A stretch of DNA of 64,000 bases from Desulfovibrio sp. (GCA_031284485.1 JAISZT010000098.1:1-64000), one strand, 5' to 3'; counted from the stretch's first letter, positions 1 to 10,927 are shown. Notes: generated by a model from the sequence alone, not told the origin. Numbers and translations are program-made.

Positions 1-3000
1 GATGAGGACGGCGTGTACACGGTCAACTATACCTACGAGCTGACCAAGCCTTACGACAATACCGGCGCGGAAACCGCCGATTACGGCAAGGACGAATTCA
101 CCATCACCGTTACGGACAGCGACGGCGACTCCGCCTCCCACCCGCTGGTCATCGCCATTGAGGACGACAGGCCCATCGCGGCAAACGACGCCGTGGTCTT
201 TACCGTGGAAGAAGAAGACGGCACCAACGTGGCCACCACCGTCACCGGCAACGTGACGGACGGCAAGGACATCGACGTCAGCGGCGGGACGAAGGGCGAC
301 TCCTCGGCCGGCGCGGATCTTGTGGGCGCGGACGCCAACGCGACCCCCGTGACATGGCAGACCGGCGATGCCGATGGCGAATACGGCCTGGCGGAAACCG
401 GCGTTCCTGGCGTCTACAACGTGGTGGACGCGGAGGGCGGAACGGTCGGCACCCTGACGCTGGAAGCGGACGGCGGCTACACCTTTGTATCCAATACGGA
501 CTATGAGCCGACAAGCGGCGACCACGTGATCACCATCCCCTACACCGTGACGGACGCGGACGGGGACACGGCCAAAGCCAACCTGACCCTCACCATTCAG
601 AACGTGAACGACGCGCCCGTCATCACCATTGTCGACGGCGGCGACGGCACCGGCGGAAGCGTCAAGGAAGAGGGCGTGTATGCGGACGGGGATAACCGCG
701 ACAAGGTGGAGCCGAAAGAAAACACGCCAACCGAGGACGGAGGCGTGGCCTCTGGGCAGCACAAAATTGTCGCCTCGGGCACGGTCAAATTTTCCGACGC
801 GGAGGACGGCGACGAGCTTGGGAATCTCACTCTGGAGGGTGCCGTTGTTGCGTCTGACGGCATCACCGCCACGGTGCAAGGCGACTACGGCACCCTGTAC
901 ATGAACCTTGAGACCGGCGAATACCATTATGAACTGGACGATCGGGCAAACGGCCTGAACGAAGGCCAGCAGGAAAAAGAAACCTTCAAGCTGAGCGTCA
1001 CGGACAAGGCAGGCGTCTCCACCACAGCCGATATGACCATCAACGTCCACGGCACCAACGACATGCCGACGCTTTCCCTTGCGGGCGCCGACGATCAGGG
1101 CAAGATCACCTTCGCCTTTACCGACAACGAGGGCAGCGAGATATACAACAACAAGGGCTTTGCCGGCAGTTTTAACATCACGGATCCGGACGCGGACGGC
1201 GCGTACGACGCCGCTGACGGCTCCGGCGCGGGCAACTTCAGCTTTGTGCTTGCCCATTCCGGCACAGGCAGGATCAGTAACGTGCCGCAAACGGACTCGG
1301 CCCTTGAGGTGGGCGAACCCGGGCAATCCGTCACCATTGACGGCAAATACGGGTCCCTCACGGTGAATCTGGAAACCGGCGAATACCGATACGACCTGTA
1401 TCCCAAATATGATGAAGGGCAGGCGCCGGCCGGCCTGGAGAAGCGTATGCTGGTGGACGACCTGAACAGTGGCGACAGCTACAGCGAAGTGTTCACCCTG
1501 ACTGTCGTCGACGCCCACGGCGCGAACCACGCCCAGAGCATCACCATAGACATCACGGGCGATGAGGAACGCCCCTCGGTGGAGTCTTTCCAGCACGATG
1601 TTTATGAAGACGGCACCGTCTATCAGGTGAACGACGACGGCAGCCTTTATCGGGACGACGACGGGCATCCCGTTGTTGTCGACGGCCAGGGGCCGACAGT
1701 GATCAGCGGCAACGCCCTTGAGGGTTCCGAACTCGGCGATGGCACGGCGCAGCAGCACACCTTTACCTGGGACAACAACCAGGGGCTGGAAGACGGCCAC
1801 GCCGGAACCTACGGCGATTTTGCGATCACCAACGGCATGGGCCGGCCCGAATACACCTACACGCTCGACAACGAGGCCGTGCAGGAACTGCGCGCCGGGG
1901 AGACTCGGGAAGAGACATTCAACTACACCTATTATGATGAAGACGGCGACCAGGCTCACGGCAAGGTCACCATCACTATCCACGGCGCAAACGACCAGGT
2001 CAGCGTCACCAACGGCCTGGCTACCGCCGTCGTGTTGAAGGAAGCGGGCTACGGGCACGACACCGTTGCGCACGTCGGGGCCGCCACGGGCACTGAGTCC
2101 ACCTTGGGCGTAGCGTCACAGACCGGCAAATTCACCGTGCATGACCCGGACGCGAACGACGACCGTTTCCTTTCGGTAATGTTTGCCGACAAGCAGGGCG
2201 ATACGGAATTCGAATTGATTTCCGCTGGCAGCGAGGTTACGGAAGGGCAAATCGGGCTGTATGACGTCACCGCCATCAACCCACTGACCGGGCAGCCCCA
2301 GGTTATCGGCCAACTCACTGTAACCGCCCATAAGGCTGGCGACCACGACACCGAATATTCCTACACCTTCACCTTGAACGAAGGCGGGGCGGATTTCCTG
2401 AAGCAGGGCGACAAGCTGGAATATGAACTGACCTTCACCGTGGGCGACGGTATCGGCGCCGACGTGGAGCAGAAAGTCACCATTGAGGTGCAGGGCACCA
2501 ACGACCAACCCGTGCTCATCCTCACAAACCCGGAAGCGAAATTTGACGAAGGCGAGGTTGACGCGGGCGGGCAGACATTCATCACCGGCAGCTTCAGCGT
2601 GGCCGATGTGGACAGCGACGGCGTGTATGTTCAGGGAAATGACGACACCGACGCCAACTTCTCCTACAACATCGCCGGGGCCAACGGCCCGACGCAGTCG
2701 GGTTCCCATGGCGGAGACGTTTCCTACCAGGGACAGTACGGCACGTTGACCGTTCATCCCGACGGCACCTATAAGTACGAGCTGGACTTCGAAAACCGCA
2801 ACGGCGAACAGGTGTTGAAAATTGAAGGGCTGCGCGAAAACGAAACTTTCAGGGAGCACTTTGACGTGTCCGCCACGGACGTTCACGGCGCGACATCCCT
2901 TACCCAGGGCATCGACATCACCCTTACCGGCAAGGACGACGACCCGGTACAGGTGGGCGGCGGCACGGAAGGCGCCCTCTCCCTCAAGGAAACGGGCGTG

Positions 3001-6000
3001 GGCGACGCGGCGCACGGCGGGACAGGATCGTCCGGCTACGCGGCCAACCGGGCGGTGGCCGGCAAAGCCTCCGACAGCTCTGACGCCACCGAGGCCTTCA
3101 AGGTGCTGGACCTTGACAAGAACGACACGGTAACCCTGACACTGAACGACAATGCCCCAAACAGCGTCAGCACAAGCGGCGCCACCACCACGTACAAATT
3201 CACTACGGACTACGGCGCCATTACCGTTACCGGCGTAAAGGCAGCGGACGGCGTCACCACCTACAATTACACATACGCCCTTGACAACAACAAGGCGAAC
3301 TCCCTGAGCGAAGGCGAGTTGGTTGAAAAAGACTATGTCATCGCGGTCGGCGACGGCAGCGGCGGCGTGGTGAAGCACACCGTCCACACAACCATTGAAG
3401 GCACCAACGACACCCCCGTGTTCACCGGCAGCGCGGCCTCCGGCACGGTGCGGGAATCCGGCGTGTTCAAGGCCGGCAAGGGCGACTTCGGCGATCCGGG
3501 CGAAAATGCGGAGCAGTTGCCCGTGCTGGCCGTCACAGGCAAACTGACCGCCACGGACGCGGACAAGGACAGCGACAATATCGCGGGATCCGACCTTGTC
3601 TTTGGCCTCATAGCCAAGGGCGACGCAAAAGACGTGGGCAACATCGTTCAGGAACTCGGTTCCGATCAGGCGACTGTTTCGGAAAACAGCGTTTTCGGCC
3701 AGGAAATAGGCGCCGGCCTCGGCACGTTGCGCATGGAAAGCAACGGCGAGTGGACGTTCACGCTCAATGACGGAGCGGCCGACAAACTGGCCGAGGGCGA
3801 ATCGGTCACCCTGACCTTTACGGCCACAGTGACGGACGAGCACGGCGCTACCGCTGAAAAACCGATCACCGTCACGGTAACAGGCACAAACGACCGGCCC
3901 ACGCTGACTGTCGGGTATAACGACATTGACGGCAATGAGGAGATCTCGAAAAACGAGATGACCGTCACGGAAGACGGCTTGCAGACTGTCGGCGGCACAA
4001 TAGAGTGGGCCGATGTCGACGTGAAGGACATGCAGGCCGGGCACGACGTCCGGATCAGCTTTACCGACGCCGACGGCAAGACGACGCACAAGACGGATCT
4101 GGCCGCGCAAAGCAGCGACAACCACATTGAAATTGAAGGCAATTACGGCACGCTGTACTACGATCGCGGGGCCGGTAACGGTCAGGGCGAATGGACGTAC
4201 ATACTGGACAATACCAAGGCCCAGAACCTGCCTGCCGGCGAGCCCGCGCAGGAAGTGTTCACCGTCATGGTGCGCGACGCCAACGGCGCCTGGGTGGAAC
4301 AGCCCCTTGTGGTGAACGTGGCCGGCACGGACGACGACAGCAGGTTTGACCTCTCCGCCCTCAACCCCAGCCAGACGGTCATTGAAGCGGGCGTCGCCCC
4401 CGGCAACACGAACTACGATGGCAGGGCCACGGCTTCGGGCGACATCAGGGCGGATGACATCGACAGCGGCGAGCAACTCACCTATTCCGTGCAGGGCAAG
4501 GACGGCGACTGGCACGAACTGGGCAGCGACCCCCTGACCATTGTCACGGATCACGGCACCGTGGTCATCACCCAAAACGTCGACGGCTCCTACCATTATG
4601 TGTACACGCTGGACAACGACGACCCGGCGGTAAACGCGCTGGACAGACAGAAAACCGCGCAGGACGACTTCAGCGTCAAGGTGGCCAACCAGTACGGCGA
4701 TGAAGTGGAACACCCCGTCAACATCACCATTGTGGGCACGAACGACCGCCCGACAATTGACGTCATCTCGCCCATTCTCCTCGACTCGACCGATGCCGCG
4801 CAGGTTTCGGCCGGCGGCGCTTTCAGCGGCAGGATAGCGACCTCGGACATTGACACCGGGCATGTCGGCTCATCCGAAGACGGAGGCTACAACCTTTCCG
4901 TCAGCGCTGTGGACGCGGACGGCAACCTGAGCAGTTTTGTTGAAGTGCCGGGCTACGGAACCTTTGAAGTCCACAAGGACGGAAGCTACACCTTCCAGTT
5001 GAACGACGCGGGACGCGAAGCCCTGAGACGCCAGGGAGACGAGGTGGAGGACGAGTATATTGACATTACGGTCACTGTGCGCGTTACCGACCCGCAGGGC
5101 GCGTACTCTGAAAAGGAAATCACCTTCAGGTTGAGCGGCACGGAAGACGCGCCCGTCTTGAACGAAGAAAAATCCGTCCTGATCGAAGACGGCGCGCTTT
5201 CAGGCCTGGTGCAGAATGCGGACGGCAAATGGGTGCCGAATGCGGATGACGACAATCCCGACATCGTTTCCGGCACACTGACCAGCGCCTCCGTCGACGC
5301 GGGCCATATTTCCGACGCGGGCGGTTATCACCTGACCGGCACCGGCGTAACAGTAGTGGGCGCGAACAGCCAGTATAGCGGCTGGGAAACCGTCACAACC
5401 GACTACGGCACAACCTATCTGAATCCGAACACAGGCGAATACACGTTTGAACTGAACCAGAACGCCGACGCGATCAACGCCCTGAAGCCGGGCGAAAGCC
5501 TGGGCATCAGCGTCCCTGTCTTTGTTACGGACGACCGCGGGCTTGAAGGGCACAGCACCATCAGCGTCACGGTGCATGGCACCAACGACCGGCCCGTGCT
5601 GACGGCCGCCGTAAACGTGACCCTGGGCGTGGCTGCTGACAATCACTCCATTGAAAACTGGACGGCCAGGGGAAGCGTTGTGGCCACGGACGCCGACAAC
5701 ATCAGCTACGAGAAGGGCGCAAGCACCAACCCCGATGTTACCGGTGATCGCGGCGTCACAGGCGATACGGCGCAGTCCGAAGTGTCCTTCTGCTTTATCG
5801 ACCAAAGCGGCCAGCAGGTGCAGACCCTTATTCTGGCTCACGGCTCGGTGACCATTAACGCCGAAACAGGCGAATACACCTATACCTTCAACGTCTTTGA
5901 CGACGGAAACTACGGCGCGGACGGCAAGACCCCGCAAGGCATGAGCGACACCTTCACGGTGTACGCGCGCGACGCCGAAGGGGCCTATTCCGATCCCAAG

Positions 6001-9000
6001 GACATCACCGTAAACATTGCCCAGCACGATCGGTGGGATACGGGCACCGGCGGCACCGGCGGCGACGGCAGCACTACCCTCACGGACGACGGTGCGCGGG
6101 TTGTTGTTGAAGACTACGGCAACGTGGACGCCCACGGCGGCAGCCATGTGACGGCCGGCGGCCATATCGGAGGCAGCTCGGGCTACTTCTTCATCGAAGA
6201 AGGCGGCAGGCACGTGCAGACCGTGGAAGGCAAGGACGCCGACGGCAACGTGTACGGCACTTTCACCATCAACCCCTTGACCGGCGACTGGACGTTCACC
6301 CTGAACAATTCGACCGACCTTGTGCAAGGCATGGACGGCGCGGACTCGGTGGAGCTTGTTCCGCCTACGGTCGGCAGCGTCTACGGCGGAAGCGCGCAGA
6401 TATCCCTTGCCGTCCAGGGCACGGCGGACAGGCCGGACTTTGACAAGGACGAGTACAATAACCAGGTTACGGAGGACGAAGCCGGGCATACCGCGCAAAC
6501 CGTCAGCGGCAAACTGTCGGCGCAGGATGTGGACAAGGGCGACAACGACGAACTCACCTACGGCGTGGGCGCGCCCGCGGGCGGTCAGAACCTTGACGCC
6601 GCCAACGGCAACGTCATTCACGGCCGGTACGGCGATCTGACAGTCAACCCCGACGGTACCTACGACTACACGATCAGGTCGGGTGTCAACGTGCCGCGCG
6701 GCGAACACGATGAAGTCTTCGAAGTCACGGTGACGGACAACGGCTACGAGGACGCGGACGGCAATGTTGTGGGCCGGCTCACGGACACGGCCACCCTCAC
6801 CGTCAGGGTTACGGGCCTGAACACGGCTCCCGACTATACGGGACCGGCGCTTGTCAACCTTGCGGTTACGGAGGACGTCTTCACCCAGGGCGATTTCGTC
6901 GTCGCGCAAGGCTCTATTGACCTGACGCGCTTCTCCGATAACGACGGCGACGAGGTGCACCTTTCGGTCAGCGCCGGCGACGGCGCCACGGCGGGCAATT
7001 CCTACGCCATAGGCCAGTACGGCACCCTGTTCATCAAGCCGGACGGCACGTACGAATATCGCCTGAACAATGAAAGAAGCGATGTGCAGGGCCTGAAAGG
7101 AGACGCACAGCTTGAGGATACCTTCTGGATCAAGGCGGACGACGGCAACGGCGGCGTAACCTCCATCCCCATCACGGTGGATATCAAAGGCACGGAAGAC
7201 GCGCCCGAGCTGCACCTGTTGAGCGCGGACGGCCAGGAGTACGGCGGCGGCAAGTCCCTTGACTTTGTGGAAGGCCAGACGAAAGTGGACGGCAAGGCCT
7301 TTGCCACGGATGTGGACGCGAAGGACACGGCCGAAAACAACTTCCACTTCAGCTTCGGTCTGGACGGGGCCGACAACCCCGTCACGGAATTGCCCGCCAT
7401 AGCGATCGGCGGCAGCGTGAATGGGGAGATTGTCGGCAAGTTTGTCATTGACCCTGTCAGCGGCGAGTACTCGTTCATCCCGAACGAAAATATTGAACAC
7501 CTGAACGTGGGCGAACAGATCAAGGTTGAGGCCCCGGTGTGGGTGAACGCGGATCAGGCGAACAACTCCGCCCACGACACTGTCGTCGTCACCATCACGG
7601 GCACGAACTCCACGCCCGGGATAAACGCCGTAACAGTGTCCGGTCTTGTTGAAGACGGCAACGCGCAAGTGACCGGCAATCTCACGGCCACGGACGCGGA
7701 CACGGACGCCAGCCTGCAATTCTATGTCGAGGGCGGCGTAAAGACCGGCCCCACCACATGGGAAGGCAACTACGGCACCCTGACCCTGAACCCGGACGGC
7801 TCCTACACCTATGATCTGCACAATGCCAAGGTGCAGGGCGCGAACGTGGACAACACGCTGCACGACGTCTTCCAGGTGGTGGCGAGAGACCAGTACGGCG
7901 CGACCAGCGATCCGAAGAATCTGGACTTCGCCATTGAAGGCGTGAACGATCTGCCGAACATCACCGGCGTGACCGCCCTGTCCGCCACGGAAAGCAACAC
8001 CTCGCCGATCACCAGTTCGGCCACGGGAACCATGACCGTGAAGGACGTGGACGACGCCCTTGACGTCAGCAGCTTCAGCGTCAAAGACAACGGTGAAGGC
8101 GTGTACGGCGAGCTGATTATTGACGGCTACGACGCCGCCACCGGCAAGCTCTCCTACCACTACGAGCTGGACAACGACAAGGCGGACAGCCTTGGCCGCA
8201 ACGCCAAGCCGACGGAAACCTTCACCATCCTGGTGAACGACGGCCACGGCAATGTTGTGCCCCAGGTCGTCAAGGTGACGGTGAACGGCGTGAACGACGC
8301 CCCGACGCTTGACGCGGTGACGGACTTCTCCGTTACAGAGGCAGGCGGCGAGGTTGTGGGCACAAACTTCACCGGCGCGGATGTGGACAAACTGAATACG
8401 CCTGACGTTGTTTCCTTTGATGTTGTCGGCCACACTGCCCTCAGCAGCGCTGAAAAGGCGGCAACCGCCGTGGGCAACGGCTACACGGACAAGGTTGTCG
8501 GCGACCACGGCACCCTGTACTACAACAGCGCCAACGGCGCAAACAAGTATGTGCCCAAGGGCGACTTGCAGGAAGGCGTGACAGCAGCCGACGACTTTGT
8601 GGTCAGAGCCTATGACGGCGCGGCATACAGCGCCGGCGACACCCTGACCGTAACGGTTACGGGCCAGGCCGACGCCCCTGTGGTGACGCTCACCGGCGCG
8701 GCAACCCTGACGGCTGTCAACCACGAAACCGGCGCCACAAAGGTATCCCTGCTTCTGACGGTTGTGGATCCGGACGCCAGCGACACCTTCACAGTGAAGA
8801 TTACGGACAGCGGCGACAACTCCGGCGGCACCAGCCTTGTCGGTCAGTACGGCACGGTGTCCTATGTGAACGGCCAGATTGTCTACAACCTCTCCCAGAC
8901 CGGCGCCGTGCAGGCTCTCAAGGCCGGGGATACAGTCACGGAAACCTTTACCGTAACGGTAACGGATTCCACCGGCAACGCGGTTGACCAGACAGTCACT

Positions 9001-10680
9001 TTCACCGTCAGGGGCACCAACGACACTCCGGTGATCAGCGCCGAGCAGCAGATGGCGGCTGTCACTGAAGACAGCGGTAGCTACACCAGCTCCGGCTCCT
9101 TCCTTGTGACGGATGCCGACGACGCGCTGGCTGACCTGAGAGTTACGGTAGGCAACGACAACGGCGCGTATGGCCGCCTGGTCACCGGTTACGACCCCGA
9201 CACGGGCAAGGTGGAATACACCTACACCCTGGACAACGCCAGGGCGGACAGCCTGGGCGCGGGTGTCAGCTATACGGAAACCTTCACCATCCGTGTGGAG
9301 GACAGTAACGGCGGCTATACGGATAGGCAGGTCACTGTCAAGGTCGTCGGCAGCAACGACGATCCGGTGCTCACCCTGACAAATCCGGTCGACGTGAGCT
9401 GGATCGACACGCAAGAAGTGGCTGTGGACGAAAATGCGTCGCCCAAGGTTACGCTGAACTACGCCATCACGGACGTTGACACCAACGACACTGACTTTGT
9501 CATCACCCTTGCCAGCGACAACAAGGGCACCTCCGGTTCCGGCAGCCTTGCGGGCGAGTACGGCACCCTGAGCGTGGTGAACGGGCAGCTTGTCTACACG
9601 GTCGATCCCAAGCTCGGCACAGGAACAGACCAGCAGGACGTCTTCACCATCAAGGTGGCGGACGGGCACGGCGGGTTTACCTCTCAGCAGGTGACGTTCA
9701 ACGTGACCTCCGTCAACGACGCCCCCACAGTGGACGTGAGCTTTGCTTCGGCCGCAGACGGAATCCTTAAGGTCAGCGCCGCTTCCGTTATTCCGGACGA
9801 CGGCGATGACTTGTCGGTACCCCCGCCCCTGGAAGGCCAGTTGTTCATTGCCCCCGGCGACACGGAAACATCGGTTGGCGCCCTGCTGACCACAGTTGTG
9901 ATCACGGGCGCGGGCGCTGTTGTCGAAAACGGGGACGGTTCGCACACGGTCGCCGGTGAGTACGGCTCCCTTACCTGGAATGACGACGGCTCCTACACCT
10001 ATACGCTGGATCCGGATCTGGACACGCTGCGCGAACTGGCTTCCAGCGACAGCGGTGGCCTGACGGAGACCTTCACCGTCACGGTGACGGATGCGGAAGG
10101 CGCGGACGCTACCGACAGCTTTGAGATAGGCATAGCCGGCGACGGCCATATGTACGCGGTGTCCGATGTGACGCATCTGTACTCGGGCGATTCCGACAAT
10201 ATGCTTATCCTCGGCACGGACGTCAGCGACCGCATCACGGTGAGCGGATCGGACAACGTGATCTACAGCGGCGAAGGCGACGACATCATCTCGGACTTCG
10301 GTTCGGACAACCAGATACTCGCTGGCGGCGGCAACGACCTCATTATCTTCAACGCCGGCAGCGAGGGCGGAACAATCGACGGCGGAAGCGGCGTCGACTT
10401 CCTCGTGGGCATGACGGATATCGAAGATCTGGCCGCGCTTGGCGACATAAAGGATGTGGAAGTGCTTGTGGTGGGAAAAGCCTCCTCCGACATCTCCGGC
10501 ATGAGCAATCTGCAAAGCTGGGGCATCACTGTGGATGACGGCAAAGTGGAACTGGACGACCGCTGGGCGCCGAGCCAGGAGGCTCTGCCCGACAACATGG
10601 CGAACTATACGGCCTATACGTACACAAACCCGAACGACGCATCCGATACCATGACGGTGCTTCTGAGCAGCGGCGTGTAG
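1..10680 (+). CDS. Giant VCBS-repeat surface adhesin, RTX-like C-terminus (5' end outside window)
   Basis: The frame is open from base 1, so the first 3' portion seen is 3559 residues and the true start lies upstream. I count about 24 repeat boundaries of the type GTNDxP or EDAP, spaced roughly 100-160 residues, with internal signatures such as YGTLxxxxDGxYxYxLD; this is the VCBS/cadherin-like repeat family of cell-surface adhesins (LapA/Bap-like). Near residues 3400-3460 there is one short glycine-aspartate-rich RTX-like block (GEGDD, GGGND, GGSGVD), followed by a ~100-residue tail ending in a hydrophobic stretch, as in type I secreted proteins. The protein is very acidic and has almost no cysteine (one seen, near residue 1930). 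Expected role: calcium-stabilised surface adhesion or biofilm matrix. No secretion genes lie downstream; they would have to be upstream or elsewhere. Long minus-strand open frames here are codon-bias shadows. Confidence 0.93.
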   Translation, partial: DEDGVYTVNYTYELTKPYDNTGAETADYGKDEFTITVTDSDGDSASHPLVIAIEDDRPIAANDAVVFTVEEEDGTNVATTVTGNVTDGKDIDVSGGTKGDSSAGADLVGADANATPVTWQTGDADGEYGLAETGVPGVYNVVDAEGGTVGTLTLEADGGYTFVSNTDYEPTSGDHVITIPYTVTDADGDTAKANLTLTIQNVNDAPVITIVDGGDGTGGSVKEEGVYADGDNRDKVEPKENTPTEDGGVASGQHKIVASGTVKFSDAEDGDELGNLTLEGAVVASDGITATVQGDYGTLYMNLETGEYHYELDDRANGLNEGQQEKETFKLSVTDKAGVSTTADMTINVHGTNDMPTLSLAGADDQGKITFAFTDNEGSEIYNNKGFAGSFNITDPDADGAYDAADGSGAGNFSFVLAHSGTGRISNVPQTDSALEVGEPGQSVTIDGKYGSLTVNLETGEYRYDLYPKYDEGQAPAGLEKRMLVDDLNSGDSYSEVFTLTVVDAHGANHAQSITIDITGDEERPSVESFQHDVYEDGTVYQVNDDGSLYRDDDGHPVVVDGQGPTVISGNALEGSELGDGTAQQHTFTWDNNQGLEDGHAGTYGDFAITNGMGRPEYTYTLDNEAVQELRAGETREETFNYTYYDEDGDQAHGKVTITIHGANDQVSVTNGLATAVVLKEAGYGHDTVAHVGAATGTESTLGVASQTGKFTVHDPDANDDRFLSVMFADKQGDTEFELISAGSEVTEGQIGLYDVTAINPLTGQPQVIGQLTVTAHKAGDHDTEYSYTFTLNEGGADFLKQGDKLEYELTFTVGDGIGADVEQKVTIEVQGTNDQPVLILTNPEAKFDEGEVDAGGQTFITGSFSVADVDSDGVYVQGNDDTDANFSYNIAGANGPTQSGSHGGDVSYQGQYGTLTVHPDGTYKYELDFENRNGEQVLKIEGLRENETFREHFDVSATDVHGATSLTQGIDITLTGKDDDPVQVGGGTEGALSLKETGVGDAAHGGTGSSGYAANRAVAGKASDSSDATEAFKVLDLDKNDTVTLTLNDNAPNSVSTSGATTTYKFTTDYGAITVTGVKAADGVTTYNYTYALDNNKANSLSEGELVEKDYVIAVGDGSGGVVKHTVHTTIEGTNDTPVFTGSAASGTVRESGVFKAGKGDFGDPGENAEQLPVLAVTGKLTATDADKDSDNIAGSDLVFGLIAKGDAKDVGNIVQELGSDQATVSENSVFGQEIGAGLGTLRMESNGEWTFTLNDGAADKLAEGESVTLTFTATVTDEHGATAEKPITVTVTGTNDRPTLTVGYNDIDGNEEISKNEMTVTEDGLQTVGGTIEWADVDVKDMQAGHDVRISFTDADGKTTHKTDLAAQSSDNHIEIEGNYGTLYYDRGAGNGQGEWTYILDNTKAQNLPAGEPAQEVFTVMVRDANGAWVEQPLVVNVAGTDDDSRFDLSALNPSQTVIEAGVAPGNTNYDGRATASGDIRADDIDSGEQLTYSVQGKDGDWHELGSDPLTIVTDHGTVVITQNVDGSYHYVYTLDNDDPAVNALDRQKTAQDDFSVKVANQYGDEVEHPVNITIVGTNDRPTIDVISPILLDSTDAAQVSAGGAFSGRIATSDIDTGHVGSSEDGGYNLSVSAVDADGNLSSFVEVPGYGTFEVHKDGSYTFQLNDAGREALRRQGDEVEDEYIDITVTVRVTDPQGAYSEKEITFRLSGTEDAPVLNEEKSVLIEDGALSGLVQNADGKWVPNADDDNPDIVSGTLTSASVDAGHISDAGGYHLTGTGVTVVGANSQYSGWETVTTDYGTTYLNPNTGEYTFELNQNADAINALKPGESLGISVPVFVTDDRGLEGHSTISVTVHGTNDRPVLTAAVNVTLGVAADNHSIENWTARGSVVATDADNISYEKGASTNPDVTGDRGVTGDTAQSEVSFCFIDQSGQQVQTLILAHGSVTINAETGEYTYTFNVFDDGNYGADGKTPQGMSDTFTVYARDAEGAYSDPKDITVNIAQHDRWDTGTGGTGGDGSTTLTDDGARVVVEDYGNVDAHGGSHVTAGGHIGGSSGYFFIEEGGRHVQTVEGKDADGNVYGTFTINPLTGDWTFTLNNSTDLVQGMDGADSVELVPPTVGSVYGGSAQISLAVQGTADRPDFDKDEYNNQVTEDEAGHTAQTVSGKLSAQDVDKGDNDELTYGVGAPAGGQNLDAANGNVIHGRYGDLTVNPDGTYDYTIRSGVNVPRGEHDEVFEVTVTDNGYEDADGNVVGRLTDTATLTVRVTGLNTAPDYTGPALVNLAVTEDVFTQGDFVVAQGSIDLTRFSDNDGDEVHLSVSAGDGATAGNSYAIGQYGTLFIKPDGTYEYRLNNERSDVQGLKGDAQLEDTFWIKADDGNGGVTSIPITVDIKGTEDAPELHLLSADGQEYGGGKSLDFVEGQTKVDGKAFATDVDAKDTAENNFHFSFGLDGADNPVTELPAIAIGGSVNGEIVGKFVIDPVSGEYSFIPNENIEHLNVGEQIKVEAPVWVNADQANNSAHDTVVVTITGTNSTPGINAVTVSGLVEDGNAQVTGNLTATDADTDASLQFYVEGGVKTGPTTWEGNYGTLTLNPDGSYTYDLHNAKVQGANVDNTLHDVFQVVARDQYGATSDPKNLDFAIEGVNDLPNITGVTALSATESNTSPITSSATGTMTVKDVDDALDVSSFSVKDNGEGVYGELIIDGYDAATGKLSYHYELDNDKADSLGRNAKPTETFTILVNDGHGNVVPQVVKVTVNGVNDAPTLDAVTDFSVTEAGGEVVGTNFTGADVDKLNTPDVVSFDVVGHTALSSAEKAATAVGNGYTDKVVGDHGTLYYNSANGANKYVPKGDLQEGVTAADDFVVRAYDGAAYSAGDTLTVTVTGQADAPVVTLTGAATLTAVNHETGATKVSLLLTVVDPDASDTFTVKITDSGDNSGGTSLVGQYGTVSYVNGQIVYNLSQTGAVQALKAGDTVTETFTVTVTDSTGNAVDQTVTFTVRGTNDTPVISAEQQMAAVTEDSGSYTSSGSFLVTDADDALADLRVTVGNDNGAYGRLVTGYDPDTGKVEYTYTLDNARADSLGAGVSYTETFTIRVEDSNGGYTDRQVTVKVVGSNDDPVLTLTNPVDVSWIDTQEVAVDENASPKVTLNYAITDVDTNDTDFVITLASDNKGTSGSGSLAGEYGTLSVVNGQLVYTVDPKLGTGTDQQDVFTIKVADGHGGFTSQQVTFNVTSVNDAPTVDVSFASAADGILKVSAASVIPDDGDDLSVPPPLEGQLFIAPGDTETSVGALLTTVVITGAGAVVENGDGSHTVAGEYGSLTWNDDGSYTYTLDPDLDTLRELASSDSGGLTETFTVTVTDAEGADATDSFEIGIAGDGHMYAVSDVTHLYSGDSDNMLILGTDVSDRITVSGSDNVIYSGEGDDIISDFGSDNQILAGGGNDLIIFNAGSEGGTIDGGSGVDFLVGMTDIEDLAALGDIKDVEVLVVGKASSDISGMSNLQSWGITVDDGKVELDDRWAPSQEALPDNMANYTAYTYTNPNDASDTMTVLLSSGV

Positions 10681-10703
10681 CCTCTGTCTGAATCAGGAAT
10701 AAC

Positions 10704-10734
10704 AAAAGCGGGGTCGAACGACCCCGCTTTTTTG
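10704..10734 (+). terminator. Strong rho-independent terminator after the adhesin
   Basis: A perfect inverted repeat, AAAAGCGGGGTCG against CGACCCCGCTTTT, runs directly into a T tract. It starts 23 bases after the adhesin stop and isolates the adhesin from the tig cluster. Confidence 0.93.
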
Positions 10735-10812
10735 TTTGCCGCGCCCGGTTTGTCAAGCCACAAATTCATCCGTTTTCATACGCGACGCCATACAAATTCG
10801 ACAGCGTCCATA

Positions 10813-10835
10813 TTTTTTAGATTTTTTCTAAAAAA
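10813..10835. repeat. A/T-rich perfect inverted repeat upstream of tig
   Basis: TTTTTTAGA and TCTAAAAAA form 9-base arms around a five-T loop, about 93 bases upstream of the tig start. It could be an operator or part of an upstream promoter element; it does not match the CIRCE heat-shock operator. Function unknown. Confidence 0.4.
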
Positions 10836-10927
10836 CCGGGAATCAATCGCCCCGGAATGTGCGCCCGCGGGTTGCCTGATTCCGGAAAATCGTGTACACA
10901 TTCACAAAACTTGGTAAGGAGCCGCTT

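Noticed and set aside
2116-4863. A 915-residue open frame on the minus strand inside the adhesin gene
   Set aside because: It is antisense to a repeat-rich, GAC/GGC-biased gene; the residues are mostly V, A, G and R with no recognisable domain, as expected of a codon-bias shadow.
5200-10515. A 1771-residue minus-strand open frame inside the adhesin gene
   Set aside because: Same cause as above; its sequence shows the complement of the VCBS repeats and no start or ribosome site.
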